This document shows, piece after piece, positions 15,171 through 23,352 of a stretch of 32,486 nt of DNA. The stretch's first letter is position 1; the number at the start of each line of letters is the position of its first letter. The stretch lies in the NCBI GenBank assembly GCA_002709085.1, contig PAPR01000041.1:1-32486 (forward strand), written 5' to 3'. The DNA is from Pseudooceanicola sp. (lineage in GTDB: Bacteria; Pseudomonadota; Alphaproteobacteria; Rhodobacterales; Rhodobacteraceae). The notes under the pieces are model-generated. The model did not search any database. It was not told the origin of the DNA and saw only the letters and a list, made by a program, of their open reading frames with translations. The translations under genes were made by a program, and so were the position numbers.

Positions 15171-15587
15171 GAGGGATTTCGGAAACCTCGCCTGGCCGCA
15201 ACAATCATTTCGACATTTGTCACAATCGAGTCCGTTTCTGGGTCGAAGTCCGTAGTGGCGGCCACCACGTAGCCCGAGGCGCGGTCCACAGTTGCCGCAT
15301 GAAAACTGTCGCGGTCCGACACTGACGTGCCTGCGCAACTGGCGGCCAACCGACAGCGGCCGACTATTGCTGGTGCTGAGCCATCTTTTCCGGCAAGTTA
15401 AACTTAAACGTAGGATACGTGGGGCAGCCGAATACGCGCGGACATGGGGCACCGCAATCACCTGCTGCGCTGCGCGAGTTCAAAGCTACGCGCACCGCCC
15501 GATTGCTCCCCCGCGTCAATCTGGGCAAACACCAAGCGGAGGCCAGTCGTGGCTGGATGACAGTATAATGGCAGGTCAGAGGCACAA
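15171..15587. other. gap with possible coding remnant and a -10 element
   Basis: No intact gene. On the - strand, 15146-15349 encodes SFHAATVDRASGYVVAATTD followed by FDPETDSIVTNVEMI, which looks like protein sequence (perhaps a PIN-like tail) but has no reliable start or family. TATAAT at 15564-15569 lies 18 bases before the methionine aminopeptidase ATG, with no matching -35. GC content rises across this gap, marking a boundary between modules. Confidence 0.35.
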
Positions 15588-16340
15588 ATGACGATCACGC
15601 AACAAGATGAACTGGATGGCCTTAGGAAGATCGGAAGGATCGTTGCGAACACCATGCATGCGATGGCCGCAGCCATTGAGCCCGGCATGACGACGCGCGA
15701 GCTCGACGGTATCGGCCATGATCTGCTCGAGCGGGAGGGGGCCGTATCGGCCCCCCGGGCGAGCTATGGTTTTCCGGGCGCGACATGCATCAGCGTCAAC
15801 GAGGAGATCGCCCATGGCATCCCCGGTGAGCGCCGGCTTGCCGCCGGGGATCTCGTCAACATCGATGTGTCAGCCTCCCTGCACGGCTACTTCGCGGACA
15901 CGGGGGCAAGCTTCTGCCTCGGGGCGGTTCGGCCCTCGCTTCGCCATCTGTGCCGCGACGGGACGCGCGCGATGCGGATCGGCATCGCGCAGGTCAGGCA
16001 TGACAGGCCGCTGGCCGGGATCGGCAACGCGATCGGGGCTTTCGCGTCGAAGCGGGGCTATACGTTGATCCGGAACCTGGCCAGTCACGGGGTGGGCAAG
16101 GCCCTGCACGAGGCCCCCGAGGAGATCGCGACCTGGCCCACCAGCGGAGACAGGCGCCGGATGCACGACGGCCTCGTCCTGACCGTAGAGCCGTTCCTGT
16201 CGCGCGGCGGAGAATGGGCGAGGTCCGGCTCCGATGACGATTGGACGCTCTACAGCGTGCCTGCCGCACCAGTCGTGCAATACGAGCATACCGTCGTCGC
16301 GACCCGCCACGGCGCCATCGTCACCACCTTGCCGGGCTGA
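15588..16340 (+). CDS. map: type I methionine aminopeptidase
   Basis: A 250-aa metalloprotease removing N-terminal Met from nascent proteins. The dinuclear metal site is complete: Asp93 (NIDVSA), Asp104 (FADTGASF), His167 (SHGVGKALHE), Glu201 (VEPFLS) and Glu233 (YEHTVV), with catalytic His76 (EEIAHGIPG). Length and spacing match the bacterial type I enzyme. The - strand-free context next to metal-efflux genes suggests an accessory copy rather than the housekeeping one. AGAGG precedes the ATG. A phosphoesterase gene follows 14 bases after the stop, likely in the same operon. Confidence 0.9.
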   Translation: MTITQQDELDGLRKIGRIVANTMHAMAAAIEPGMTTRELDGIGHDLLEREGAVSAPRASYGFPGATCISVNEEIAHGIPGERRLAAGDLVNIDVSASLHGYFADTGASFCLGAVRPSLRHLCRDGTRAMRIGIAQVRHDRPLAGIGNAIGAFASKRGYTLIRNLASHGVGKALHEAPEEIATWPTSGDRRRMHDGLVLTVEPFLSRGGEWARSGSDDDWTLYSVPAAPVVQYEHTVVATRHGAIVTTLPG

Positions 16341-16354
16341 AGGAGCTCCGCGCG

Positions 16355-16855
16355 ATGACTGACAGCGGCTCTTCCATGCGGCCACCGCCGCCCGGCAAGC
16401 TCATCGGCGTCATCTCGGACACCCACGGCCTGCTCCGCCCCGAAGCGCTGGAGGCCCTGGAAGGCGTCGATCACATCTTGCACGCAGGCGATATCGGCAA
16501 TCCTGCGCATCTCGACATGCTGGCGCGCCTCGCCCAGGTGACGGCGATCCGCGGCAACATCGACCGCGGCCCCTGGGCCGAGGCCCTGCCCGAGACGCTG
16601 ACCCTCACGATCAAGGGCCTGCGCATCCACATGATCCATGACCGCAAGGATCTGCGGGCAGATCCGCAGACCGAGGGGTGGGATGTCGTGATCTCGGGGC
16701 ACTCCCACAAGCCCGGCATCGAGGAGACAGGCCCCCTCCTCTGGCTGAACCCCGGCGCGGCCGGCCCCCGCCGCTTCCGCCTGCCGATCACGCTGGCTTT
16801 TCTTTGGAGCGAGGCGGGTCGCCCGCGCGCCATGATCCATCCCCTGCCCGTCTGA
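16355..16855 (+). CDS. YfcE/MJ0936-type metallophosphoesterase
   Basis: A 166-aa calcineurin-like phosphodiesterase. Metal-binding motifs in order: ISDTHG (Asp22, His24), HAGDIGN, RGNIDR, MIHDRK and ISGHSHKP, followed by LNPGAAGPRR. The family hydrolyses simple phosphodiesters, usually with Mn. The ATG at 16355 follows GAAGGAG; a longer frame upstream overlaps map and is rejected. The co-directional position after map suggests co-transcription of two metal-dependent enzymes. Confidence 0.88.
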   Translation: MTDSGSSMRPPPPGKLIGVISDTHGLLRPEALEALEGVDHILHAGDIGNPAHLDMLARLAQVTAIRGNIDRGPWAEALPETLTLTIKGLRIHMIHDRKDLRADPQTEGWDVVISGHSHKPGIEETGPLLWLNPGAAGPRRFRLPITLAFLWSEAGRPRAMIHPLPV

Positions 16856-17123
16856 CCTGCTTCGGCATTGGCATCTGAACCGCCCATGGCGATGGACGCT
16901 GGCGACTATTCCTCGTGTCCCTATCCAAGCGCACACGGCTCACAGCGAAAATCCGCATAATCAGCCAATGCTGCATCGCAGTTTCCCGAAATACGGCGCT
17001 CGCAATCAGCTGGCCGCAAAGTGCTATGTCCCTACTGACCAGCTGATGGTCAATCGCCCAAAGCATCGTTCCCGAAACTCTCTCTCAAGGCGTTCGTTCA
17101 GATGATTTCGTCAGGTCTGGGCT

Positions 17124-17441
17124 CTAACGCGGCGCCGCGAGAATAACGATGGCTCCCAGAAGGCACATGCCCGTGCCCGCAATATCCCAGATATCCGGCC
17201 GCTGTCCTTCCGCTCCCCACATCCACAGCAGCGAGGCGGCGATGTAGACGCCGCCATATGCGGCAAAGGCGCGTCCGGCGAATTCGGCCTCAACCAACGC
17301 AAGCAGCCAGCCGAACAGCGCGAGGCTCGCGAGCCCCGGCAGCAGCCAGAAACCCGAGGCGCCGCGCCACCAGGCCCAGATGGCAAAGCAGCCGGCGATC
17401 TCGGCCATTGCGGCGAGCGGATAGACAAGGACCGCTGGCAT
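17124..17441 (-). CDS. YnfA-family (UPF0060) membrane protein
   Basis: A 105-aa small membrane protein with four hydrophobic helices, related to SMR transporters. Family boxes are [36 protein letters not shown] and [15 protein letters not shown]. The ATG at 17441 overlaps the stop of merR by one base (TGATG), so it is translated from the merR transcript. A link to metal or drug efflux is inferred from this coupling. Confidence 0.88.
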   Translation of the reverse strand: MPAVLVYPLAAMAEIAGCFAIWAWWRGASGFWLLPGLASLALFGWLLALVEAEFAGRAFAAYGGVYIAASLLWMWGAEGQRPDIWDIAGTGMCLLGAIVILAAPR

Positions 17442-17869
17442 CAGGCACCGGGCCGGTCGTGATCGGCAAGGCATTCCTCGTGGTCGCGCAACACCTCGAG
17501 GATGCGGCAATCGGCAACCCGGTCGGCGCTGCATTCACTGATCATCCGTTGCAGTTCGATCCGGAGTGCGTCGAGACGGGCAATGCGCGCCTCGACATCG
17601 CGGAGGTGTTTCTGGGTGACCGCATCGACCTTTGCGCAAGACCGTTCGGGACTGTCGGAGAGGTCCAGCAACTCCCGGATCGCCTCCAGCGAAAAACCAA
17701 GCTGTCGGGAGTGCCGGATGAATGCGAGGCGGTCGAGTTCTGCCTCGCCGTAGCGCCGCTGGCCGCCCTCGCTCCGACCGGGCGTTGGCATCAGGGCGAT
17801 CTGTTCGTAGTAGCGGATCGTCTGCACCTTGGTGCCGGTCCGCTTGGCCAGGGTGCCGATGGACAGCAT
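17441..17869 (-). CDS. MerR-family heavy-metal regulator
   Basis: A 142-aa MerR-type activator: N-terminal winged helix ([20 protein letters not shown]), coiled-coil dimer helix, and a metal loop. Cys in [10 protein letters not shown] is at the position that marks regulators of divalent ions (ZntR, CadR, PbrR), whereas CueR-type Cu(I) sensors have Ser. Two more cysteines, in [14 protein letters not shown], complete the site. Divergent from the Zn/Cd-type ATPase, with its operator between -35 and -10. Likely senses Zn, Cd or Pb. Confidence 0.9.
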   Translation of the reverse strand: MLSIGTLAKRTGTKVQTIRYYEQIALMPTPGRSEGGQRRYGEAELDRLAFIRHSRQLGFSLEAIRELLDLSDSPERSCAKVDAVTQKHLRDVEARIARLDALRIELQRMISECSADRVADCRILEVLRDHEECLADHDRPGA

Positions 17870-17952
17870 TGTCGTCTCCTCGCGGATCTTCAATCGTGAT
17901 GGTCGCCTGGGCCCTGCCTGGGGCGGAAATGCGGGAAACCCGCCTGCGAGGC

Positions 17953-17983
17953 TTGAACCTACAGTAGCTGTAGCTCGTATATC
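17953..17983 (+). promoter_or_regulatory. MerR-type promoter of the P-type ATPase gene
   Basis: TTGAAC (17953-17958) and TATATC (17978-17983) are separated by 19 bp. The spacer contains the perfect dyad CTACAG-TAG-CTGTAG (17959-17973). An over-long spacer with a dyad inside is the hallmark of promoters that MerR proteins untwist on metal binding. Confidence 0.85.
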
Positions 17984-18017
17984 AAGATCCGACAGGGAAT
18001 CACAACGGAGGGCCGTC

Positions 18018-20303
18018 ATGGCCGACGGGATCGCAGGACAGCGCGAGTGGCGCGTGACAGGCATGGATTGCGGCTCCTGCGCCGCGAAGGTGCGCGGCGC
18101 GGTCGAACGCCTGCCCGGTGTCGGGGATGTCGATGTCGCGCTCATGGCCGAGCAACTGCGCCTGACGCTCGACGAAAGCCAGACGTCGCCCGAGAGGATC
18201 GAGAAGGCCGTGCGCAGTGTCGGCTTCGGCATCGCGCCCAAGGGCGCACGGCCAGAAAAGCCCAAGAGTGGCTTCATCCTGCCCGATGGCGCGTTCCCGG
18301 CTTCAGCGGAGCCCCCGGAGGCCGGCACCGTGCCGGAAGACGCCGGGGCGCCCGAGGTTGTGCCGGCCTCGTGGTTGAAAACCGCCAAGGGTCGCCTTGT
18401 GCTCGGCACCGGTGTGCTGCTCGCGGCGGCCTGGGCGTCCCGGCTCGTCCTTCCGGCCGAAACGGCGCATTGGGCCTTCGTCCTGGCGACATTGGTCGGG
18501 CTCGTGCCTGTGGCGCAGCGCGCCTTCGCCTTGGCGCGCGCCGGCATGCCCTTCACTATCGAGATGTTGATGACGATCGCCGCCGGCGGCGCGCTGATAA
18601 TCGGCGAGCCGGAGGAGGCGGCGCTCGTTGTCTTCCTCTTCGCAGTGGGTGAACTGCTTGAAGGCGTCTCAGCCGGCAAGGCACGCGACAGCATCCGGGC
18701 GCTCTCGAACCTCGTGCCGAAGACGGCAAGGCTTGAAACAGGCGGCAAGACTCGGGAGGTCTCGGCCGAGGAGCTCCAGGTGGGTCAGGTCGTGCAGGTC
18801 CGCCCCGGCGACCGGGTGCCCTGCGATGGCGAAGTGATCGAGGGCACGTCGGGCGTCGACGAGAGCCCGGTAACCGGCGAGAGCATCCCGAGCCTCAAGG
18901 AACCCGGTGCGGAGGTCTTCGCCGGGTCCATCAATGCCGAGGCAGTGCTGCGGGTGCGGGTTTCAAAATCGGCCAAAGACAACACCATCGCCCGCATCGT
19001 GCGGCTGGTCGAAGAGGCCGAGAGCGCCCGCGCACCGACCGAACGGTTCATCGATCGGTTCAGCCGGGTCTACATGCCCGCCGTGGTGGGGGCTGCGCTT
19101 TTGGTCGCGATCGTCCCGCCGCTGGCCTTCGGACAGGCCTGGGGCGAATGGGTCTACCGCGCTCTGACCCTGCTGCTGATCGGCTGCCCCTGCGCGCTGG
19201 TGATCTCGGTGCCCGCCTCGATCACCTCGGCGCTCTCGACCGGCGCCCGGAACGGCCTTCTCATGAAGGGCGGTGCAGTGATCGAGGCGGCGGCCCGCAC
19301 CACACATGTCGCCTTTGACAAGACCGGCACGCTTACGCACGGCAAGCCTCGCGTGACCGACGTCACTGTGCTGACCGGGAGCGAGGATGAGCTCATGTCT
19401 CTCGCGGCCGGGGTGGAAAGCGGCGCGAGCCATCCGCTCGGGCAGGCGATCTGCGCAGAGGTCGAGCGGCGGGGCATTGATGGGGCTGCGGCCATCGGCG
19501 GCCGCGCGCTGCCCGGCAAGGGCGCCGAAGCGTCCATTGACGGCGTCACCGTCTGCGTGGGTTCCCCGCGACTGGCGGAGGAGCGTGGCGCGCTCTCGGA
19601 CGACCTTCGGAGCCGCGTCGCGACGCTGGAAGCCGATGGCAAGACGGTGGTGATCGTGCTGCGCGAGGACGTGCCCCAGGGCCTCATCGCACTGCGGGAC
19701 GAGCCGCGCGCCGACGCGGCGGAGGCTGTCGCGCAGCTTCGCGCCCTCGGCATCTCTTCGATCATGCTGACCGGGGACAATGCACGCACTGCCCGGGCCA
19801 TCGCGGATGGACTCGGGATTGAGCATCGGTCCGAGCTGATGCCGGAAGACAAGGTGACGGCGATCCGCGATCTGACGACGTCCGCGCGCGTGACGATGAT
19901 CGGCGACGGGATCAACGACGCTCCCGCGCTCGCCGCCGCGCATGTCGGCGTCGCCATGGGCTCGGGCACCGACGTGGCGCTGGAGACCGCCGACGCGGCT
20001 ATCTTGCGCAACCGCGTTACGGACGTGGCCGGGCAGATCCGCCTCGCCCGCGCGACCATGGCCAATATCCGCCAGAACATCGCCATCGCACTGGGGCTCA
20101 AGGCGATCTTCCTCGTGACCACCGTGCTCGGGATCACCGGCCTCTGGATCGCGATCCTCGCCGACACCGGTGCCACGGTGCTTGTCACGATGAACGCCCT
20201 CCGGCTGCTGTTCTCCCGACCTTCCGGGCCGGAAGACGTGGTCGGACCTGCCGGTAACGCCCAACTGAACTCGGATCGCGAACGCGCATCCGCAACGACC
20301 TGA
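18018..20303 (+). CDS. zntA: heavy-metal translocating P1B-type ATPase (Zn/Cd/Pb type)
   Basis: A 761-aa metal-exporting ATPase in the inner membrane. One N-terminal heavy-metal-associated domain (GMDCGSC, Cys18/Cys21); membrane helices from about residue 130; TGES actuator box; Cys390-Pro-Cys392 in IGCPCALVIS; phosphorylated Asp434 in DKTGTLT; an SHPLG box; and GDGINDAPALA. The C-terminal helix ends without a His-rich tail. The ATG at 18018 is preceded by ACGGAGGG. It is controlled by the divergent MerR protein. The CPC motif and MerR type point to Zn(II), Cd(II) or Pb(II). Confidence 0.93.
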   Translation: MADGIAGQREWRVTGMDCGSCAAKVRGAVERLPGVGDVDVALMAEQLRLTLDESQTSPERIEKAVRSVGFGIAPKGARPEKPKSGFILPDGAFPASAEPPEAGTVPEDAGAPEVVPASWLKTAKGRLVLGTGVLLAAAWASRLVLPAETAHWAFVLATLVGLVPVAQRAFALARAGMPFTIEMLMTIAAGGALIIGEPEEAALVVFLFAVGELLEGVSAGKARDSIRALSNLVPKTARLETGGKTREVSAEELQVGQVVQVRPGDRVPCDGEVIEGTSGVDESPVTGESIPSLKEPGAEVFAGSINAEAVLRVRVSKSAKDNTIARIVRLVEEAESARAPTERFIDRFSRVYMPAVVGAALLVAIVPPLAFGQAWGEWVYRALTLLLIGCPCALVISVPASITSALSTGARNGLLMKGGAVIEAAARTTHVAFDKTGTLTHGKPRVTDVTVLTGSEDELMSLAAGVESGASHPLGQAICAEVERRGIDGAAAIGGRALPGKGAEASIDGVTVCVGSPRLAEERGALSDDLRSRVATLEADGKTVVIVLREDVPQGLIALRDEPRADAAEAVAQLRALGISSIMLTGDNARTARAIADGLGIEHRSELMPEDKVTAIRDLTTSARVTMIGDGINDAPALAAAHVGVAMGSGTDVALETADAAILRNRVTDVAGQIRLARATMANIRQNIAIALGLKAIFLVTTVLGITGLWIAILADTGATVLVTMNALRLLFSRPSGPEDVVGPAGNAQLNSDRERASATT

Positions 20304-20313
20304 AGGAGACACA

Positions 20314-20781
20314 ATGACCATCACCAGACGCGCCATGCTGGCTTGCACGGCAGGCTTCGCCGCTGCCACACCGTTCGCAGCAATGACGCAGGGCATGCCT
20401 GCGATCCACGTTCTGAAGGACCCGAATTGCGGATGTTGCTCGGCGTGGATCGACATCCTGCGCAAAGACGGCTTCACCGTGACCACCGAGAGCAGCTTCG
20501 GCACGCTTCTTATCAGACACAAGTTCGAGAAGGGCATCCCCCAGAACATGACCTCCTGCCATACGGGCGAGATCGAGGGCTACATCGTTGAAGGGCACGT
20601 GCCAGTGGCCGACATACGCAAGCTCCTCGATGAACGCCCCGATGCCGTGGGTCTGGCCGTGCCCGGCATGCCCTACGGATCACCGGGCATGGGTCCGGAA
20701 GACGCGCGCGAAGCCTATGATGTCTTCCTGATCCGGCGGGATGGCAGCACGGAGGTATTCTCTCGCTACAAGGCCGCATGA
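20314..20781 (+). CDS. DUF411 periplasmic metal-binding protein
   Basis: A 155-aa DUF411 protein. The N-terminus carries a twin-arginine-like signal (MTITRRAMLACTAGFAAATP). The metal-binding signatures are DPNCGCCSAW and TSCHTGEIEGYIVEGHVP, then GLAVPGMPYGSPGM and a YDVF strand. Members occur in copper and mixed metal-resistance operons. It begins 10 bases after the ATPase stop with AAGGAG upstream, so is probably co-transcribed and could bind metal delivered to the periplasm. Confidence 0.9.
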   Translation: MTITRRAMLACTAGFAAATPFAAMTQGMPAIHVLKDPNCGCCSAWIDILRKDGFTVTTESSFGTLLIRHKFEKGIPQNMTSCHTGEIEGYIVEGHVPVADIRKLLDERPDAVGLAVPGMPYGSPGMGPEDAREAYDVFLIRRDGSTEVFSRYKAA

Positions 20782-20958
20782 GGGCAGGTCGAGATGGTGT
20801 GCCCTGCGTGGACGCCGACACTGTCTCGCGCGCGATCACGGCGACAGGGGCGCACAGGTGTCGGACGGCTCTCCATACGCCCGATCCGCAACTTTCGCGT
20901 CCGCACATTCGAGCCATTTATAACGCCACCAAACCACTCGTCGCACAAGGAGCTTGTC

Positions 20959-21612
20959 ATGACAGAGCAGCAAAATGACCGTCAGACGGACCTACGGCGT
21001 GGGCTTCGCGTCGAGGTCGCCAGTCTCGTCTACAACATTTTGGAAGTTGTCGTCTCGGTGACTGCTGGCCTCCTCACCGGCAGCGCCGCTCTGGTGAGTT
21101 GGGGGCTCGACAGCACCGTCGAAGCCACCTCTGCGGGCACGCTGATCTGGCGTCTGCGGGCCGAGGAACGGGGTGCCGACCAGCGCACGGTTCTCAAACG
21201 CAAAAAGGTCGCCCTTTCGGTCGTCGCCGCGGCGTTCTGGATCGTCGTTACCGCGATCCTCTACGAGGCGGTATCAGCCTTCGTCTCGCGAGAATCGCCG
21301 GGCTTCTCGTGGTGGGGAATCGCGATCCTGTTGGTTTCCCTCGTGGTCAATCCGTTCCTGGCGTGGGGCAAGCACCGCTACGGCAAGCGCCTGGGCTCGC
21401 CCGCGCTGAAGTATGACGCCAAGGACACGCTGATCTGCGAGTATCAGACGGTGGTGGTCCTGATCGGCCTCGCCCTGACGCAGACGCTCGGCTGGTGGTG
21501 GGCCGATCCCATCGCCGCGCTTCTCATCGTCCCCTACGTCGCCTGGGAGGGATTCAACGCCACCAAGGATGCATGGTCGGTCGAGCCGGACGAGGCCGAG
21601 GGGGCGGCATGA
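20959..21612 (+). CDS. cation transporter (CDF-like, short form)
   Basis: A 217-aa membrane protein with about five or six hydrophobic helices and the cation-efflux-like block LTGSAALVSWGLDSTVEATS near residue 35. The second intramembrane metal site may be DAKDTLICEYQ near residue 155. It lacks the usual C-terminal cytoplasmic domain and the classical DSxHxxxD box, so it is a divergent short member. AAGGAG precedes the ATG at 20959. Located 177 bases after DUF411 in the same direction. Probably Zn/Fe/Co efflux; substrate unknown. Confidence 0.82.
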   Translation: MTEQQNDRQTDLRRGLRVEVASLVYNILEVVVSVTAGLLTGSAALVSWGLDSTVEATSAGTLIWRLRAEERGADQRTVLKRKKVALSVVAAAFWIVVTAILYEAVSAFVSRESPGFSWWGIAILLVSLVVNPFLAWGKHRYGKRLGSPALKYDAKDTLICEYQTVVVLIGLALTQTLGWWWADPIAALLIVPYVAWEGFNATKDAWSVEPDEAEGAA

Positions 21613-21743
21613 CAGGTAGCAGCTTCTTCGCGCGTGTATGAAGGCTGCTGTGCGCTTGTGGCGGGACAGCACAGTGATGCTCGGCATGCACGATGCCTCG
21701 TCCGCTCCCGCATAGAGAAGGACACTTGAGCTGGTGGGCCACC

Positions 21744-22684
21744 ATGCCTCACGATCACGCCCCTATCCGCCCCGAAAGCGGAGACCGCAGGGTGTCCATC
21801 GCCATCTGGGCCAACGCGCTTCTGACCGTCGCGTAGATCGCGGGTGGCATCCTGTCGGGCTCGCTCGCCCTGATCGCGGATGCACTGCACAACTTCTCGG
21901 ACATGGCTTCGCTGGTCATCGCGTCCGTGGCCCGCAAGATCGCGCGGCGCCCGGCGGATGCGCGCATGACCTTCGACTACGGACGGATCGAGATCGTGGC
22001 GGCCCTGATCAACTACCCCACCCTTATCCTGATCGGGATCTACCTGATCTACGAAGGCGGGATGCGCATGATCGATCCGCCGGAGGTGGCGGGCTGGACG
22101 GTGGTGATCCTGGGCGGCGTCGCGCTCGTGATCGACACCCTGACCGCAGGGCTGACCTATTCGATGCAGAAGGGCAGTGTGAACATCCGGGCGCTCTTGG
22201 GCGCGGCCGCTTGGACCCGCTGGCCTCGGTGGCGGCACTCTCATCATCCTCTACGACCTGCGCTGGGTCGATCCCGCGGTCACCATCGACATCGCGCTCT
22301 ACATCCTCTACCTCGCCCTGACTGATCGGCGCACCCGCCCGCATCCTGATGCTCGGCAGCCCGCCGGACATGGACGCCGATGCGGTGATCCGGGCGATGA
22401 GGGAGCTCGGGGGCGGCCGCGACGTGCACCATGTCCACCTGTGGCAAATGCAGGAGCACGAGGTGACACTCGATTGCCATGTCGTGCTGGAGGACGACAA
22501 CTGGTCGCGCCTCAGGGCGGTGAAGTCGGCGCTGAAGGAGAGACTGGAAGAGGATTTCGGCATCGGCCATTCCAGCCTCGAGTTCGAGACCTCCGATGAA
22601 CGCCATGAAAACGCGGACCTATTCGGACACGATGACCTGTCAGCGGATGCGAGTGCAGGTGCAAGTGCAAGTGCGGACAGATGA
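21744..22684 (+). pseudogene. CzcD-type CDF transporter, broken
   Basis: Cation diffusion facilitator remnant. From ATG 21744 the frame reads HDHAPIRPESGDRRVSIAI, hits TAG at 21834-21836 (normally Gln in TVAQIAGG), then continues with SGSLALIADALHNFSDMASL and FDYGRIEIVAALIN. Near NIRALL (about 22190) sequence is deleted and the frame shifts; LYDLRWVDPAVTID is readable in another frame. The cytoplasmic domain MLGSPPDMDADAVIRAMREL resumes at 22349 in a third frame. It therefore carries at least three lesions. The intact cation transporter just upstream may compensate. Confidence 0.85.
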
Positions 22685-22689
22685 TTGCT

Positions 22690-22920
22690 CAGGCGAGTGA
22701 TGAAGTCGTCTATTTGTGTAGCGACCTCCAGTTTTGTTGATGACCCTGCAAGGCGGCGAGGATCGACAAGAGGGGAAAGGTATTCCCTATTATCCACGAA
22801 AAGAAGCAAAAGTGCGTCGAACTCGGGCGCGGCCGCTTGGCGGACGAAACCGGCTCTGGCCGCGAAGTCCGAAAGCTCGGAGAAGATCTGGTGCCGCCTT
22901 ATCGCGCTTGGTGCGCGCGG
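22690..22920 (-). other. possible coding remnant, unidentified
   Basis: On the - strand, directly after and in frame with the glyoxalase-family stop, the sequence reads IFSELSDFAARAGFVRQAAA, then DALLLLFVDNREYLSPLVDP and TQIDDFITRL. The amino-acid texture looks real, but there is no start codon with a ribosome binding site and no family I recognise. It may be the start of a truncated gene whose remainder was lost at the CDF pseudogene boundary. Confidence 0.3.
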
Positions 22921-23352
22921 TCAGGATGGCGCCCAGTCCACGGTAAGATGCGGTGTGCCATCCGATGTTTTGCGAGAGCTGCGGCCATCTTCGCCGATCG
23001 TGCCGCGAATGCGGTGGCGCCAGTTCGAGAAGCTGTCGAAGCGAACGGTGTCGATCGGCCGATCCAGCGCGATCTCGACGTGGCGATGCGCTGCCGGTCC
23101 CGCAAGGGCGACAATCTCTCCCCTGTAGGCCTGGCCGAGATGGTGGCCCGTTACCCTGGCCCCCAGGGCGAGGTCCAGCGGGGCCTTCCGCTGCGTGAGC
23201 CGCGCATGCAGCGTGTTCCAGTCACGAGCCCCGTGTTGTCGGGCGACAAGTTCGAGGGACTGAGCATGGCTGACCGTCGTTCCTTCGGCTTGCAGAGCCT
23301 CCCGGAGCGTCTTGGCCTGGGCTTTGACGGCCTCGAGAGATGACTGCGTCAT
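22921..23352 (-). CDS. glyoxalase-superfamily protein
   Basis: A 143-aa protein with the N-terminal signature LEAVKAQAKTLREALQAEG, then SHAQSLELVARQHGARDWNT, typical of small proteins annotated as glyoxalase superfamily, and a C-terminal beta domain (ARVTGHHLGQAYRGEIVAL and ARKTSDGTPHL-like end). The ATG at 23352 overlaps the MATE stop by ATGA. Enzymatic activity is not established. Coupled to the efflux pump, so a role in stress or drug tolerance is possible. Confidence 0.78.
   Translation of the reverse strand: MTQSSLEAVKAQAKTLREALQAEGTTVSHAQSLELVARQHGARDWNTLHARLTQRKAPLDLALGARVTGHHLGQAYRGEIVALAGPAAHRHVEIALDRPIDTVRFDSFSNWRHRIRGTIGEDGRSSRKTSDGTPHLTVDWAPS

Noticed and set aside
18963-20549. 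528-codon - strand frame over the P-type ATPase
   Set aside because: Antisense shadow of a high-GC gene whose + strand carries all the P-type ATPase motifs.
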